Positions 21,201 to 28,735 of a stretch of DNA of 64,000 nucleotides are shown piece by piece. Source of the DNA: Amphiura filiformis (taxonomy: Eukaryota > Echinodermata > Ophiuroidea > Amphilepidida > Amphiuridae). Positions within the stretch are counted from its first letter, which is position 1. Each line of letters begins with the position of its first letter. Location of the stretch: the NCBI RefSeq assembly GCF_039555335.1, contig NC_092644.1, forward strand, positions 49,861,281 to 49,925,280, in the 5' to 3' direction. Made by a program: the position numbers and the translations under genes. The notes under the pieces were generated by a model. That model made no database searches and had not been told where the DNA came from. It saw only the letters and a list, made by a program, of their open reading frames with translations.

Positions 21201-24108
21201 ATCAGTTTGGACCGTTGGATTTCTATTACGTTCCCGTTTACATTTAAAAGGCTGAACGAAAAATCTTGTAGGGTAGTTGTTGTAATTGTGTGGGCATTGT
21301 GCTTGATCCTAAGTGCCATGCCATTGCTTGTGAGTACTTATTTTGAAGATGAATTTTACGGTCATTCAAGTGTTTGCCTGGCCTTGCCTCTCGCAGGATT
21401 ACCAGATAGGCTGGGAGTATTCAGTAGCTTTGTTTCTTGGAGTAAATATGGTGGGTTTTGGCATATGGCTTGCTGTTATGTAAGTATTTACATAACAGCG
21501 AAAACCTCTGCTCAGAAGATAAAACACAGGAGTGGAAATGTACGGATTGAGCAAATTGAAATGGCAACCCGTATGGCATTCTTAGTGCTGACTGATCTTA
21601 TTTGTTGGATGCCTATCATTATCATGGGTTTGTTGTCTACAGCTGGTGTGGTTACAATTCCCGGACAAGTTTATGTTTGGGTTGCTGTATTTGTTCTCCC
21701 TATCAATTCCTCATTAAATCCGTATCTGTACACAATTTTGACACGGGAGATAGCCCGAAGGAAGGGTCGAACAAAGTCTAAACAGCCGAAGTCTTCAGAT
21801 ACTGATAACTTTGCGTTAGTTAGCGGAAGAGAAGGCAAGTAGCTGTGTTTTGTTATTATTTGATATTAACATTGAATTCTCTGCCTTTTCAGCAATCCTA
21901 GCAAATCTTTGGACACAATGCATGTTGTTGCAACCAAGAAGAATGTTAATGAAACTAGAGTTTGGTTCTAATGAATTTAGATTGAAAGTTGTTCCCGTTG
22001 AAGTAATGACGCGATATATTAGAGAGTTTGCGAAATGAAGTTATCAAATATACTTCGACTATGTACTTCACGTATATCGATTGTTTTTATTGCTCTGATT
22101 TACTTCAATGCGAACGTGTAATTGTTACTGTACCAATAGCAACTTTACAACTTAATGGTCTTGACCCTTAAACTCGGAACATTATGAGTATCAATAGGCG
22201 ATAATGTGTCCCTTTTGATCTTACAAGTGGGTTATTGGTCACACCACACCTTCCTACCCTTTCTTACGAAACACAACCTATGACAGTCATGTTCTATTCA
22301 AAAACACATGCACTTAACACATGCCATACACTTCCCAGAACTTTCCCAGAAGTATGCTACTAAACTGCTAGCTCCAGTAAAAACAAGCCATTTTACGTGA
22401 ACATTATCACCGATGCCATCTCGCAAGCTGATTTTTTTACATCATGATCACACACAAAAGTATATACCAAGCTTGAACATTATTTTAACCTAATTCAATC
22501 ACTAATTTTCAACAACACGTGGCGCGTTTTTTATACCCAGACCAATAGACATTTCCAATGGTTGCTCTTTTAACTAGATAATACATAACTTCATATTTTG
22601 TATAGTGCATGAGGAAATGTAGAAACTATTGTTCTTACATTGACGAATTCTCGTTCATACATACTCACGATATTACGACGTTTCTGATTGGATTTGCGCT
22701 CTTTTTTGCTGGTCATAAATACCGTTTATGACCAGTACGCAGGGCATAAACAAGCTGCGTCACGCAGCGTTGGAACCCAATTAACACGATCCACGATTTG
22801 CTAGTGTTGCGTATACACGCATGTCACCGCGCCCATCTCACGCGGGCGCAAAAGATGACGCGTATCACGCGTTGACTCCCGGCCGTTGACCTCATGAGCC
22901 GAGCTGCTCCTGCAAGTAGGCCTACTCATTTTCTTCCAATTTATGAAGGAAAACGGTATGGAAATGTTATTTAAACTTGTAAACCCTTATTATTTTCATC
23001 TATATTGAATTGCTAAGAATGTTGGGTATGTATGAACGGGACGCCTCGGGCATAAACAGCAATCATGCCCTCAATCCTATGAATGAACCCCTAATTCATA
23101 ATTTACTTCTCTGTTGATTTAGGCGTTCACTTCGACCTCTGGAAGCTTTCATGGCAGAGTGGCTTAGAATAGATAATCCTCTAGACTGTGAAGTTTTGCG
23201 TTTGAACCGCATTTCGCAAACTCTCTTATGATTGTATTCGCTCAGAATATTGACTCGAAGAAAAGAAACATCTATGTTGTATAAATGAAACAACAAAAAC
23301 GATTGTATTAAACAAAATCGTGTTTCTTTCAACATACGTCATAAATACTTTATTTAATCTTTTATATTCCAATATAGAAGGGTCTTTTCTTATGGCTTCA
23401 ACATGTCGTCTGTTACCATTCATGGATGTCAGCAAATTGGAACCATATCGACTTGCACAATATACGAAAGACAAAGAAGTCTACTTTAGCGATGCAGAGG
23501 TGCTCGCTATTACCAGGGATATTGAGAAAGCTCTTTGCTTTTTGCGGCATCATGGTATTACTCACGGAGCGATTTCGGAGGAGTATGTTTTTGTTGAAGA
23601 GGTTAGAAAAGAAAAACTAATAACAAGTTTCTTAGTGGTTTTTGTGTGTGGGTGTTTTTTTTGTTTTTTTTAACTTTTTTATAAAGTCAGGATTAATTCA
23701 TAAATATTTCATTTCAAATTTAGTAGGTATATTCGATATGAAAATTATAAGCTTTAGGAAAACGAAATAATGATTTTCATAGGATTGATTGATTTCATTA
23801 TTCATAGGCCTTATAAAGTGCACTTGTTGCCCATTTCATCAGGTATATTTGTACTTTTCAGATTCATGACAAAATACGGGGCCCGGATACGGGGTGCATT
23901 CCTTATGATGACCGCCTATGATAAGCGAGTGGCTTCTGAAGCAGCACCGGAGAGTGACCAACTCGGATTTGTCAATGACGCAATGCTACTGGATAATGAA
24001 GACGCAGAGAATGAAAATACAGAGACAAGTAGTAACATTTCTTTGTCACAGGACGAGCAAATGCTGCAAGATGTCATTATCAGATTAAATAAAACAATGT
24101 TGAAGTAA
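3203..24108 (+). CDS. LDLa-LRR-7TM receptor (GRL101/RXFP-like) with kinase-like 3' exons, overall gene span
   Basis: This is the span of a plus-strand split gene. Seven LDLa-type exons (3203-7206, all phase 1-1) would bind calcium and ligand outside the cell. They lead into an LRR N-cap exon (7509), LRR exons in phase 2 (8793, 17649, 18330, 19969, 20514), then a long exon with the LRR C-cap hinge and a rhodopsin-family 7TM domain (20786). This domain order is known from the snail receptor GRL101 and, with one LDLa, from RXFP1/2, which signal through G proteins at the plasma membrane. Two further exons (23378, 23862) read as a pseudokinase C-lobe ending in a stop. The signal-peptide exon is not identified. 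TM5 is out of frame (see the 7TM exon), so this copy may be a decaying paralogue or contain assembly errors. Domain order is certain; joining of the 7TM exon to the kinase-like exons is inference. Confidence 0.85.
3646..3780 (+). CDS. LDLa exon 2
   Basis: 135 nt, phase 1-1, between TCGTACAG and GGTGAGAT. It encodes T-C-P-V-G-K-W-L-C ... Y-G-S-D-E-H-C with all six LDLa cysteines and the acidic GSDE calcium motif. The usual hydrophobic F/I position is taken by W. Confidence 0.9.
4694..4810 (+). CDS. LDLa exon 3
   Basis: 117 nt, phase 1-1, encoding a canonical module: N-C-S-I-D-Q-F-Q-C, then C-I, then S-D-C-I-D-Q-S-D-E-Y-R-C. All six cysteines and the D-x-S-D-E cage are present. The 912-bp intron before it (3781-4693) shows nothing I recognise. 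Confidence 0.92.
4841..5005. mobile_element. Short intronic MITE
   Basis: The left arm reads CTAATTGAAGACCAAATTC with ACTAGTTTG further in. The reverse complement of the right arm (ending near 5005) reads TATAATTGAAGACCGAATT with ACTAGTTTTCG. TGACGTC lies inside both arms. It sits about 30 bp after the LDLa 3 donor. Confidence 0.55.
5358..5540. repeat. Dispersed repeat shared with 38661-38855
   Basis: Both copies share CACCGTGACCTTTCCAGCC, GCAAATTTATTACCAC and GAATTGTCCGCTACGG in the same order and spacing, with scattered substitutions. Family unknown. The rest of the 4811-5726 intron shows only the MITE above. Confidence 0.7.
5727..5855 (+). CDS. LDLa-like exon 4 (degenerate)
   Basis: 129 nt, phase 1-1 (TTTTTTCAG acceptor, GGTATATT donor). 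The peptide G-F-Q-C ... A-K-C-N-H-Q-I-D-C ... E-D-E-T-D-C has four of six LDLa cysteines. C1 and C3 are absent, a matched loss since these form a disulfide in normal modules. The C-terminal acidic cage is partly kept. Confidence 0.75.
6228..6276. repeat. (AAT)n microsatellite against an acceptor site
   Basis: About 16 AAT repeats run directly up to the acceptor AACAG of the next exon, replacing the usual pyrimidine tract. A shorter (ATT)n lies at about 6049-6067. Confidence 0.95.
6279..6440 (+). CDS. LDLa-like exon 5 (divergent, long)
   Basis: 162 nt, phase 1-1. It encodes E-L-C-I-T-D ... V-I-Q-C-K-N-G ... Y-R-C ... P-L-G-C-P-D-A-T-H-L-E-N-C. Six cysteines are present but the third canonical one is missing and an extra one lies at the start. 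The loop before the last pair is enlarged and the D-x-S-D-E cage is lost. The acceptor lacks a pyrimidine tract. Confidence 0.75.
6660..6776 (+). CDS. LDLa exon 6
   Basis: 117 nt, phase 1-1, acceptor TTTTACAG, donor GGTAGGTT. It encodes F-T-C ... F-K-C ... Y-C-I-P ... N-R-C ... W-D-C-P-N-G-E-D-E-K-N-C, a fully canonical LDLa with six cysteines. Confidence 0.92.
7090..7206 (+). CDS. LDLa exon 7
   Basis: 117 nt, phase 1-1, acceptor TTTGTAG, donor GGTATGTT. It encodes Y-V-C ... Y-R-C ... N-C-I-I ... E-V-C ... R-D-C-P-N-G-D-D-E-M-F-C, a canonical module. It is the last LDLa before the LRR domain. Confidence 0.92.
7509..7617 (+). CDS. LRR N-terminal cap exon
   Basis: Phase 1 in, phase 2 out. It encodes I-E-C-P-L-G-C-V-C-N-G-L-S-Y-E-C, the C-x3-C-x-C-x6-C pattern of an LRRNT cap, followed by a stretch running into the first LRR. 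The donor is GTGAGTAT. The following 1.17-kb intron (7618-8792) shows no recognised element. Confidence 0.88.
8793..8894 (+). CDS. LRR exon 1
   Basis: 102 nt, phase 2-2, acceptor TTTTATAG, donor GTAAGTAA. It continues the reading frame from the N-cap exon (L-N-V-T-G-V ... L-E-K-L-H-L ... L-L-I-F-L). The repeat is longer and looser than the following 72-nt exons. Confidence 0.75.
9171..9569. mobile_element. Foldback MITE with arms of about 170 bp
   Basis: TATAGAGTACCGAAGTG at the left is mirrored at the right (tail ...CTTCGATACTCTATA). The inner arms, including CATATTTCAGTAGAACATGA and GGCCATATCTCGGGC-type sequence, pair around a centre near 9375. No ORF of interest. Confidence 0.85.
9785..10087 (+). 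pseudogene. LINE (CR1/L2-like) ORF2 C-terminal fragment
   Basis: An open frame of about 90 codons reads L-P-P-S-Y-L-T-E-L-I early, then A-G-P-A-L-W-N-C-L-P-H-S-T-R and F-K-K-F-L-R-A-H-Y, then a stop. This is the usual tail of CR1/L2-type non-LTR retrotransposons. It is 5' truncated and lies within the receptor intron. A CACACACACACA run interrupts it at about 9935. Confidence 0.75.
10640..10820. repeat. Three perfect 30-bp palindromes in a pyrimidine-rich tract
   Basis: Palindromes at 10640-10669, 10733-10762 and 10791-10820 have 13-bp arms beginning ACACAGCCGTGAC around GTTA. Each is followed by a T-rich stretch and CTTACAGGTTCTT. A fourth identical copy is at 14677-14706. They could be isolated termini of the modules that follow. 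Confidence 0.9.
10858..12235 (+). mobile_element. Module 1 of the nuclear-receptor-motif repeat array
   Basis: It opens with CTGTCAACCATTACATTTG (a second partial head is at 11037), continues with CTTACATCGATTTTGACC and then alternating units of about 148 bp. It closes with the hairpin GTGGTCTTAGACCAC (12209-12223), AGCTAAGT and CTAG (12232-12235). No transposase or Rep/helicase ORF. Confidence 0.8.
12253..13602 (+). mobile_element. Module 2 of the array
   Basis: Same head, the same A/B alternation, a terminal type C unit (AAAATGGCCCTTCTGCCAC) and the same hairpin ending at CTAG (13599-13602). It abuts module 3 through a short TTCTTCTT spacer. Confidence 0.8.
13610..14662 (+). mobile_element. 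Module 3 of the array
   Basis: Head at 13611, fewer A/B units than modules 1 and 2, a terminal C unit and the hairpin plus CTAG at 14659-14662. The unit number therefore varies between modules with the same ends. Confidence 0.8.
14677..14810. repeat. Palindrome cluster between modules
   Basis: Contains a fourth ACACAGCCGTGAC palindrome (14677-14706) and two identical 24-bp palindromes with arms ACCTAGCCGG around GACA (14735-14758, 14787-14810). The latter two are separated by TCTTGTGATGCTATCGGATC. Pyrimidine-rich spacers match those at 10.64-10.83 kb. Confidence 0.9.
14835..15785 (+). mobile_element. Divergent module with a different terminal hairpin
   Basis: The head is TTCTGGCAACACGTGCG followed by TTGACCATACTTGGTCAC. 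It has diverged units with GGGTCAAAGGTCATTAA and ends with the palindrome AGATCTGTAACCAGATCT running into CTAG (15782-15785). It has the same architecture as modules 1-5 with different sequence. Confidence 0.65.
15795..16417 (+). mobile_element. Module 4 (short) of the array
   Basis: Starts at TTCTGGCAACAAATTTC, carries about four units and ends with the module 1-type hairpin and CTAG (16414-16417). It may be a recombinant between the divergent module's head and the common tail. Confidence 0.65.
16425..17626 (+). mobile_element. Module 5 of the array
   Basis: Common head at 16426, alternating A and B units, terminal C unit, hairpin and CTAG (17623-17626). The end lies only 22 nt upstream of the LRR exon at 17649, so just the pyrimidine tract and acceptor of the host intron remain downstream. 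Confidence 0.8.
17649..17720 (+). CDS. LRR exon 2
   Basis: 72 nt, phase 2-2, one 24-residue leucine-rich repeat: D-L-S-S-D-G-I-S-F-I-G ... F-L-E-N-I-N-L-K-Y-L. The acceptor is TTTTCTTTTCAG and the donor GTATGTTT. The 72-nt phase-2 exon is the standard LRR unit of LGR/RXFP-type receptors. Confidence 0.88.
17829..18150. mobile_element. MITE family F2 (TTAAAGGCCCATTCAGT ends)
   Basis: Left TTAAAGGCCCATTCAGTG and right ACTGAATGGGTCTTTAA are inverted. Related copies or fragments are at 28070-28735, 39517-40178 and 41724-42470. Shared internal marks are ATCCGGACGAT and ATGTATTTGAATGGGGC. Confidence 0.75.
18330..18401 (+). CDS. LRR exon 3
   Basis: 72 nt, phase 2-2: S-L-A-K-N-N-I-T-Q-L ... V-F-D-G-L-S-T-L-Q-Q-L, a textbook LRR with the L-x-x-N-x-I core and F-x-x-L-x-x-L back. 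Acceptor AAATACAG, donor GTAAGTTC. Confidence 0.92.
18560..19834 (+). mobile_element. Related long element with internal foldback and hairpin-CTAG end
   Basis: The head CGCTTACATCGATTTCGACC matches the array modules. The interior is a large inverted repeat (about 18635-18900 against 19020-19292) containing CCAAGATGG on both arms. The 3' end has the hairpin GTGGCTCGTGCGCCAC (19808-19823), AGCATCT and CTAG (19831-19834). It carries GGGGTCAAAGGTCA at about 19446. The 176-codon open frame inside is not protein-like. Confidence 0.7.
19969..20040 (+). CDS. LRR exon 4
   Basis: 72 nt, phase 2-2: I-L-R-G-N-P-L-K-E-I ... A-F-I-S-L-R-N-L-K-Y-L. Acceptor AATTTCAG, donor GTGAGTAT. Canonical LRR. Confidence 0.92.
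20235..20392 (+). mobile_element. Probable LINE 3' tail
   Basis: CCCATAATGATGGGCTGG, then a T-rich stretch and GATGAAATAAAACTGAACTG resemble the 3' UTR end of CR1/L2-type LINEs, which close on a short tandem such as GAACT. No coding part remains. Confidence 0.4.
20514..20597 (+). CDS. LRR exon 5
   Basis: 84 nt, phase 2-2: N-I-E-Q-Q-E-T-Y-I-V ... D-L-F-R-A-N-L-K-S-L-D-F-L. Slightly long (28 residues) with an insertion before the convex side. Acceptor CCTTTCAG, donor GTAAGTAT. Confidence 0.88.
20786..21842 (+). CDS. LRR C-cap plus 7TM exon of the GPCR
   Basis: It continues phase 2 from the last LRR exon (TTTACTAG acceptor). The hinge has C-C-L-V ... K-C-L-P ... F-S-S-C, as in LGR/RXFP receptors. 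Then come TM1 (L-L-G-N-A-F-V-I-F), TM2 (L-N-L-A-I-A-D-E-L-M-G), TM3 ending S-L-D-R-W (DRY variant, about 21210), TM4 (V-V-V-I-V-W-A-L-C), TM6 (F-L-V-L-T-D-L-I-C-W-M-P) and TM7 with S-L-N-P-Y-L-Y (NPxxY). The frame stays open to TAG at 21840. However, between about 21400 and 21480 it encodes a poor helix, while the next frame encodes WEYSVALFLGVNMVGF, a strong TM5 match. The coding exon could instead end at a GC donor (21834, AAG/GCAAGT) or at 21814 (GTTAGT) for splicing into a longer tail. Likely couples to a G protein; the ligand is unknown. Confidence 0.9.
21893..22038 (+). CDS. Possible tail or kinase N-lobe-like exon, uncertain
   Basis: It follows the acceptor CTGCCTTTTCAG, 58-78 nt after the candidate donors of the 7TM exon. 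One frame reads V-N-E-T-R-V-W-F then stops. The overlapping next frame reads N-E-F-R-L-K-V-V-P-V-E-V-M to a stop at 22036. Together they resemble a kinase N-lobe (x-V-W ... K-V-V-P-V) broken by a frame change. Could also be non-coding. Confidence 0.3.
22040..23377. other. Intronic or intergenic stretch without supported exon
   Basis: No clear exon. Contains a short hairpin (GGTCATAAA around TACC, near 22710) and a tRNA-like relic near 23150-23215 (A-box-like TGGCAGAGTGG, imperfect B box). If the receptor has a complete kinase-like domain, its missing N-lobe exon should be here, and I could not find it. Confidence 0.4.
23378..23582 (+). CDS. Pseudokinase-like exon (hinge to catalytic loop)
   Basis: 205 nt, phase 1 in, phase 2 out (TTCCAATATAG acceptor, GTATGTTT donor inside GGAGGA/GTATGT). 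It reads R-L-L-P-F-M-D-V, then an alpha-E-like helix A-I-T-R-D-I-E-K-A-L-C-F-L, then T-H-G-A-I-S-E-E. That aligns with the kinase catalytic loop, but HRD is replaced by H-G-A, so the catalytic Asp is absent. Phase allows direct joining to the GC donor at 21834 (G+AA gives Glu) or to a missing N-lobe exon. The kinase-fold call is from motif pattern; attachment to the receptor is inference. Confidence 0.65.
23862..24108 (+). CDS. Terminal exon of the pseudokinase-like region
   Basis: The acceptor TACTTTTCAG at 23861 gives phase 2, matching the donor at 23582. The joined frame reads S-E-E-F-M-T-K-Y-G-A-R-I-R-G-A-F, where R-G-A-F replaces the DFG motif. An acidic tail follows (D-N-E-D-A-E-N-E-N-T-E-T-S-S) and a TAA stop at 24106. 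Loss of DFG along with HRD supports a pseudokinase. The domain is short for a full kinase because most of the C-lobe after the activation segment is missing. Confidence 0.6.
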
Positions 24109-24356
24109 TAAGAAGTCGTTAATGATACACGTTAATGGTAGGCTAAATATTGTAAATATGTTGGCGTATAAAATAATTTCGAAATACGTTGAACGGTAAA
24201 GAATAAGATGGTAAATATTTAACGCTAGAAAATATACTATCAAGTGGATATTGAAATATGGCCAGCACTTTTTGAATATGAGATTTAGTAAACTCTGCTA
24301 CCTGGTCGATTTCTCTGTGTAAGCTATGAATGAACCTTATAAAAGATATCAATTGA

Positions 24357-27300
24357 CGCGATTCCAAATACAGCGCGCCACCAACGACGGCAGTGAAAAT
24401 TGGCATTTCCCGTGTCTGGGGTCGACATCCTTAACCATAGCTGACCATGTTTGTGATTATTACTCTAATTTCCTAAAAACACAATGTTTTACAGTACTTT
24501 TTGAAATTTTTTGAGATTTTCTGTGTTGAAGTGAAATATTGTAGTTTGATATTCACAGATGTCCTTCTAAAACCCGCAAACTTGATGTTGATACTAGGTG
24601 TTTCCTTTTTGTTATACATTTTCTAAAACCGCCCTTTTTTGTTTTTAAACTTTACGATGCTTTTCAGCTCGATACGCGCGAGCCTAGTCAATGCGAAGTA
24701 GGTCTAGGCCTGTCCTTTTTAAATGGAAAACGCATAGGTTTTATTTTGTTTATTAGAATAAATTGTTTTAATTCTTTCTGAATTTATTGTTTGTTCAATA
24801 CCATAATAATATAACACCAGCATACTTCAGAACATCCATACTACATGTATGTGTTGCGTTTTGTAATCGGCCTACATTTTATAAAATGGGGTTTTTTTTG
24901 CACGAAGGCGCTTATAGCGGCTCGCCGCGCGGGATAGGCCTAGCAAAGAAATTCGAGTAAATTTTAAAAAGATTCTTGATGTCTCATTACTTATAAACAT
25001 GCATCACATTGGTTTGCCGTTTTTGTAATTGTTTGATTTGTCCTTATTTCATTTTAGCCTAAAATTGTATTTTTAATTATATTACTATCAAACATTTAAA
25101 AAATTACGATCGCAATAAAAACACTTTGTAGGCATAGCCTACCGCATAAAATTAACATTTATTTTTTGTTAATATTTCAATTTGAGACTTTAATGCATAA
25201 GTTCAACAATACCTCATAGAGTTCTAGCATTATAATAAAGATGAAGAAAGTTTCAAACTGCAAAAGAGTACATTAATTTTAAAAGATCATTATTTTAAGG
25301 CATATCAAGAAAATATGCATGAAAAAACTTCATCACTTTAGAACCAAGTATGGTAGACCTTTGGTGTTTTCAGTTTGCCTGTTGTACGTGTAATGTATAA
25401 TAATTACAGTAACACAATTTTCAAAAATGCCTCCTTTGGTTCCCATGAACCAGATCGTGTCACAATTAAGGTTTAAATTTGACAATTGTCATGCCCGATT
25501 TTAATATTAATTCATGTTTCTTTTTCATATTTTATTTTTACTTCCTCTTTCTTGCATGTCACACCATCTTTATTTCATCCTTCCCTTTAATAATTCATAA
25601 CCCAAGGAAATTTACTCTTAATGTAGGCCTAGGCCTACTCCCAAATAGCACACGTTGGTTGGAATGAGTTTCTTTTTAGTCATATTATTATCGGTCGGCA
25701 CAACATTGAAACATCAAACACTTTTTCGACTAAATATTCAATTGGACAATTTTAAACACCTAGGCCTAGGCCTATACATGTTTTTTAAAAAGTCAACACT
25801 GTGAAAAGAACTGAACTGTAGCCCAACCTTTACGGCATTGTGGACTTTGGCCAAATTGGAAAGGTTTAAATTGAGGAGGGTCGACATTTCTTGCATATTA
25901 AATAATGGATCAGGCCCATGGATCAAGGACTCAACCTACAAAGTAAAGAGGTCAAATCTGGGGATGGACTTTATTGGAGGGTAAACGCATTGTTTAGGCC
26001 TGCTTCATTTGAGACTGAAGGGGCGAACCAGGACACCCCCCCGCCCACACCACCACACACACCGATGAACACAACGGTGAAGGATATACTGTACAATAAG
26101 GGACACTTTGCAGTTGATGTTTTTGACAAAAACAAGATAACTTAACATGCTTAACAATGTAGTTTGGAGGCCATTATAGGCCTAAATGAAAATGAAAACG
26201 TGCCTATTCATACAGAAGGCAGGGTAGGCCTATTCGAGCCGGCCCTGCACCAAATTTATTGAGGGGCTGAGCCCCCAGCCCCGGTTCATAAGCCTATGTA
26301 ATTTTGTTGACAGAATTGCACCACGAGAGTTTATTTTAAAAATTAACAGGTTTATTTGTTTAGTGCAAGTATATATTTTCTCCCGACATTATTCATTGGG
26401 GCCAAAGTGTTTTGTTTATAGGGCTATATAGAAGGAAATGACTTCTAAATTTATGACCTTTCGTGATCATACAGTAGGCCTACATCATGCTACAAAGAGC
26501 GTTTCAAAACGTCACACGAAAAATGCTTTAAAACAATTAATTCATATCTATTCAAGTTTGTAAAAAGGTTATAAATGTAAAACATGCATCTATAGGCCTA
26601 GGTTAGGAAAAAAATAATAAAAATAAAAATAAGACAAGCGTTCAAAACATGTATGAAAACCAAAAGCTTTTATCTTAATCATGTAGGCCTATCACGCATG
26701 GTAATAATTATGGGAAAATTTATCCAAACAAGAAATAAAAAAGGCACGAATTTGCGTTTTAGATTAAATTTCCTGTTTGAAATTGTCTTGCATCAAAAGC
26801 ATTTGCTATTATAGGCCTACCCAAACTCGAAAATTGACATTTTGACATCGGGTTTATAGGCCTAGATGGTCGATCAGAGACATCAACATTTTGGACATCG
26901 AGTTTTAACCGTAGATGGTTGAAAAGGAATAGAGTACATTTGAAATTCGAAAACGTTTTAATCGTATTAAAAAAATAAATGCTTTACGCTCTCCATGTCG
27001 TTAAAATATGTATTGAATATTTCGTTATTCTAAATATTGAGAATTAGGCCTACTTTACTTAAAACAAACAAGGTTTAAAAATTGGGTTTTTAAAGGATAT
27101 ATTCGTAAGGGTCTAAGTAGGCCTATCCCCAATCATATTTTTCAGTGTTTTCTTTTCTTGTAAACGAGAGCCTAAAGTATTTTCCCAAGCGCCTCGGATC
27201 GGGTTCGGAAAAGTTTGAAAATAAGGGTTTAAAATAATTGATGCCCATTATTTTGTGTGGGAATAGGCCTAACACTCTGAACATTCACAGTCACAGAGGT

Positions 27301-27936
27301 AGGCCATGACTGTCGAAATTAACTTTAAAAAGGAGGCAGAGAAAAAAAAACACATTAAAAAAATGCTTTACGCTGTCCATGCTGTTAAAATATGTATTGA
27401 ATATTTCGTTATTCTAAATATTGAGAATTAGACCTACTTTACTTAAAACAAACAAGGTTTAAAAATTGGGTTTTTTTAAAGGATATATGCATGAGGGTCT
27501 AAGTAGGCCTAACCCCAATCATATTTTTTTTTTTAATCAAGTCTATTATAGGCCTACTTACAACAAAGCTTAAAGACCTGAAAGTGTTTTCTCTTCTTGT
27601 AAACGAGAGCCTAAAGTATTTTCCCAAGCGCCTCGGAAAGTTCGGGAAAGTTTGAAAATAAGGGTTTAATTGATGCCCATTATTTTGTATGGGAATAGAC
27701 CTAACACTCTGAACATTCACAGAGGTAGGCCTAAACCATGACTGTCGAAATTAACTTTAAAAAGGAGGCAGAAATGAAAAAAGTGGTTGAGTAATCGATA
27801 GCAACACTCGTTTCCGTTTCCTTGGTCGATGGTTCATCGTCGACGCGTCATGGATGTCGACTTTTACCCATGATGCTCTGCGCGAAGTAGATCAGCCAGG
27901 CGTGATCGTAGGTGGCGCGCTGTATTTGGAATCGCG
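24357..27936. mobile_element. 3.58-kb TIR element rich in AGGCCT
   Basis: CGCGATTCCAAATACAGCGC (continuing GCCACC) at 24357 is repeated in perfect inverted form ending at 27936, and the match extends to about 31 bp with few mismatches. The interior is AT-rich, has no recognisable transposase, and holds about 20 AGGCCT hexamers, mostly as TAGGCCTA-like words, from 24700 to 27730. Confidence 0.7.
26968..27775. repeat. Tandem duplication, period about 384 bp
   Basis: The block starting ATGCTTTACGCT (26979) and ending GGAGGCAGA recurs from 27363 with small indels. Shared marks include TATTGAATATTTCGTTATTC and TTTTCCCAAGCGCCTCGG. It lies inside the 24357-27936 element. Confidence 0.9.
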
Positions 27937-28069
27937 AGAATTATATTTATATATATATAATTACATTGTTCTGAATCATGGTACCACCCATTTCAATCGA
28001 TCCTACTAACAGTGACAATTTCTCAGGCTTGTATTATGTTCAACTACAACAGTATAGCGCCAAAGTTGT

Positions 28070-28735
28070 TGGAACAAATCCGGACGATCGTAAAAATCAT
28101 CAAAATTCAGATTTTGGTACCTTTGTAATTGGCATAGATGTGCTAACATAGCCTGCTAGTGGTTCGGTCGAAAGCCGTGTATTTTAGACAAAATAAAGCA
28201 TTTACATGAATCTGGACTTTTGATACTGACAGTACAAAAAGTCCGACTCGAGATCAAAAGAAGCTCACTCTCCACCGTACCAACACGCGTTGCGTATTGT
28301 TTCTACTACTGACATGACTTATTACATCAGTAGCTACTATTTTAAACAAAATACACAATTTTAACTGTTTTTCATATTTGAATTGACCGTTAGTTTGCCT
28401 CGGTGACCTTTAATTGCTTATTTTGTTTTCTACTACAAAAATTAAGCGTCTGTTTTAAATCAATTTAGACTCTACTTCCCCGTGTTAGAAACACTGGACT
28501 AGGAAGTTTTTCCAGTCGATTGGTGGCGCACTGTACGAAAATCTCGATTTTCTCGAGTCGATCTGATTTGAGTTAGAAAACCTTTCTAAAACTTCTGTTT
28601 TTTGACTAATTTGTCGATGTATTCAGGGGAAAAGTGGTTTAATGAAATTCTGTAGACTTATTCTTTATTTTTAAGCAACTCTGACAAATTTCCATTTTTT
28701 TTAATGTTTTTGTGAAATCACTGAAAGGGCCTTTA
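28070..28735. mobile_element. Copy of MITE family F2, diverged
   Basis: TCCGGACGATCGTAAAAATC at the left and CACTGAAAGGGCCTTTAA at the right match family F2, with the internal mark GTGCTAACATAGCCTGC. The middle is divergent. 28736-29296 shows nothing further. Confidence 0.6.

Noticed and set aside
21400-21480. Separate short exon for TM5 flanked by GCAG and GTAAGT
   Set aside because: AG and GT do flank it, but the implied introns would be only about 20-40 nt and would remove conserved ECL2 sequence. Compensating indels fit better.
23150-23215. tRNA gene
   Set aside because: The A box is good but the B box is off consensus and the acceptor strands do not pair.
23602-23607. GTTAGA as donor of the pseudokinase-like exon
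   Set aside because: It gives phase 0 and shifts the next exon out of frame. GTATGT at 23583 keeps the frame and continues the kinase-like pattern.
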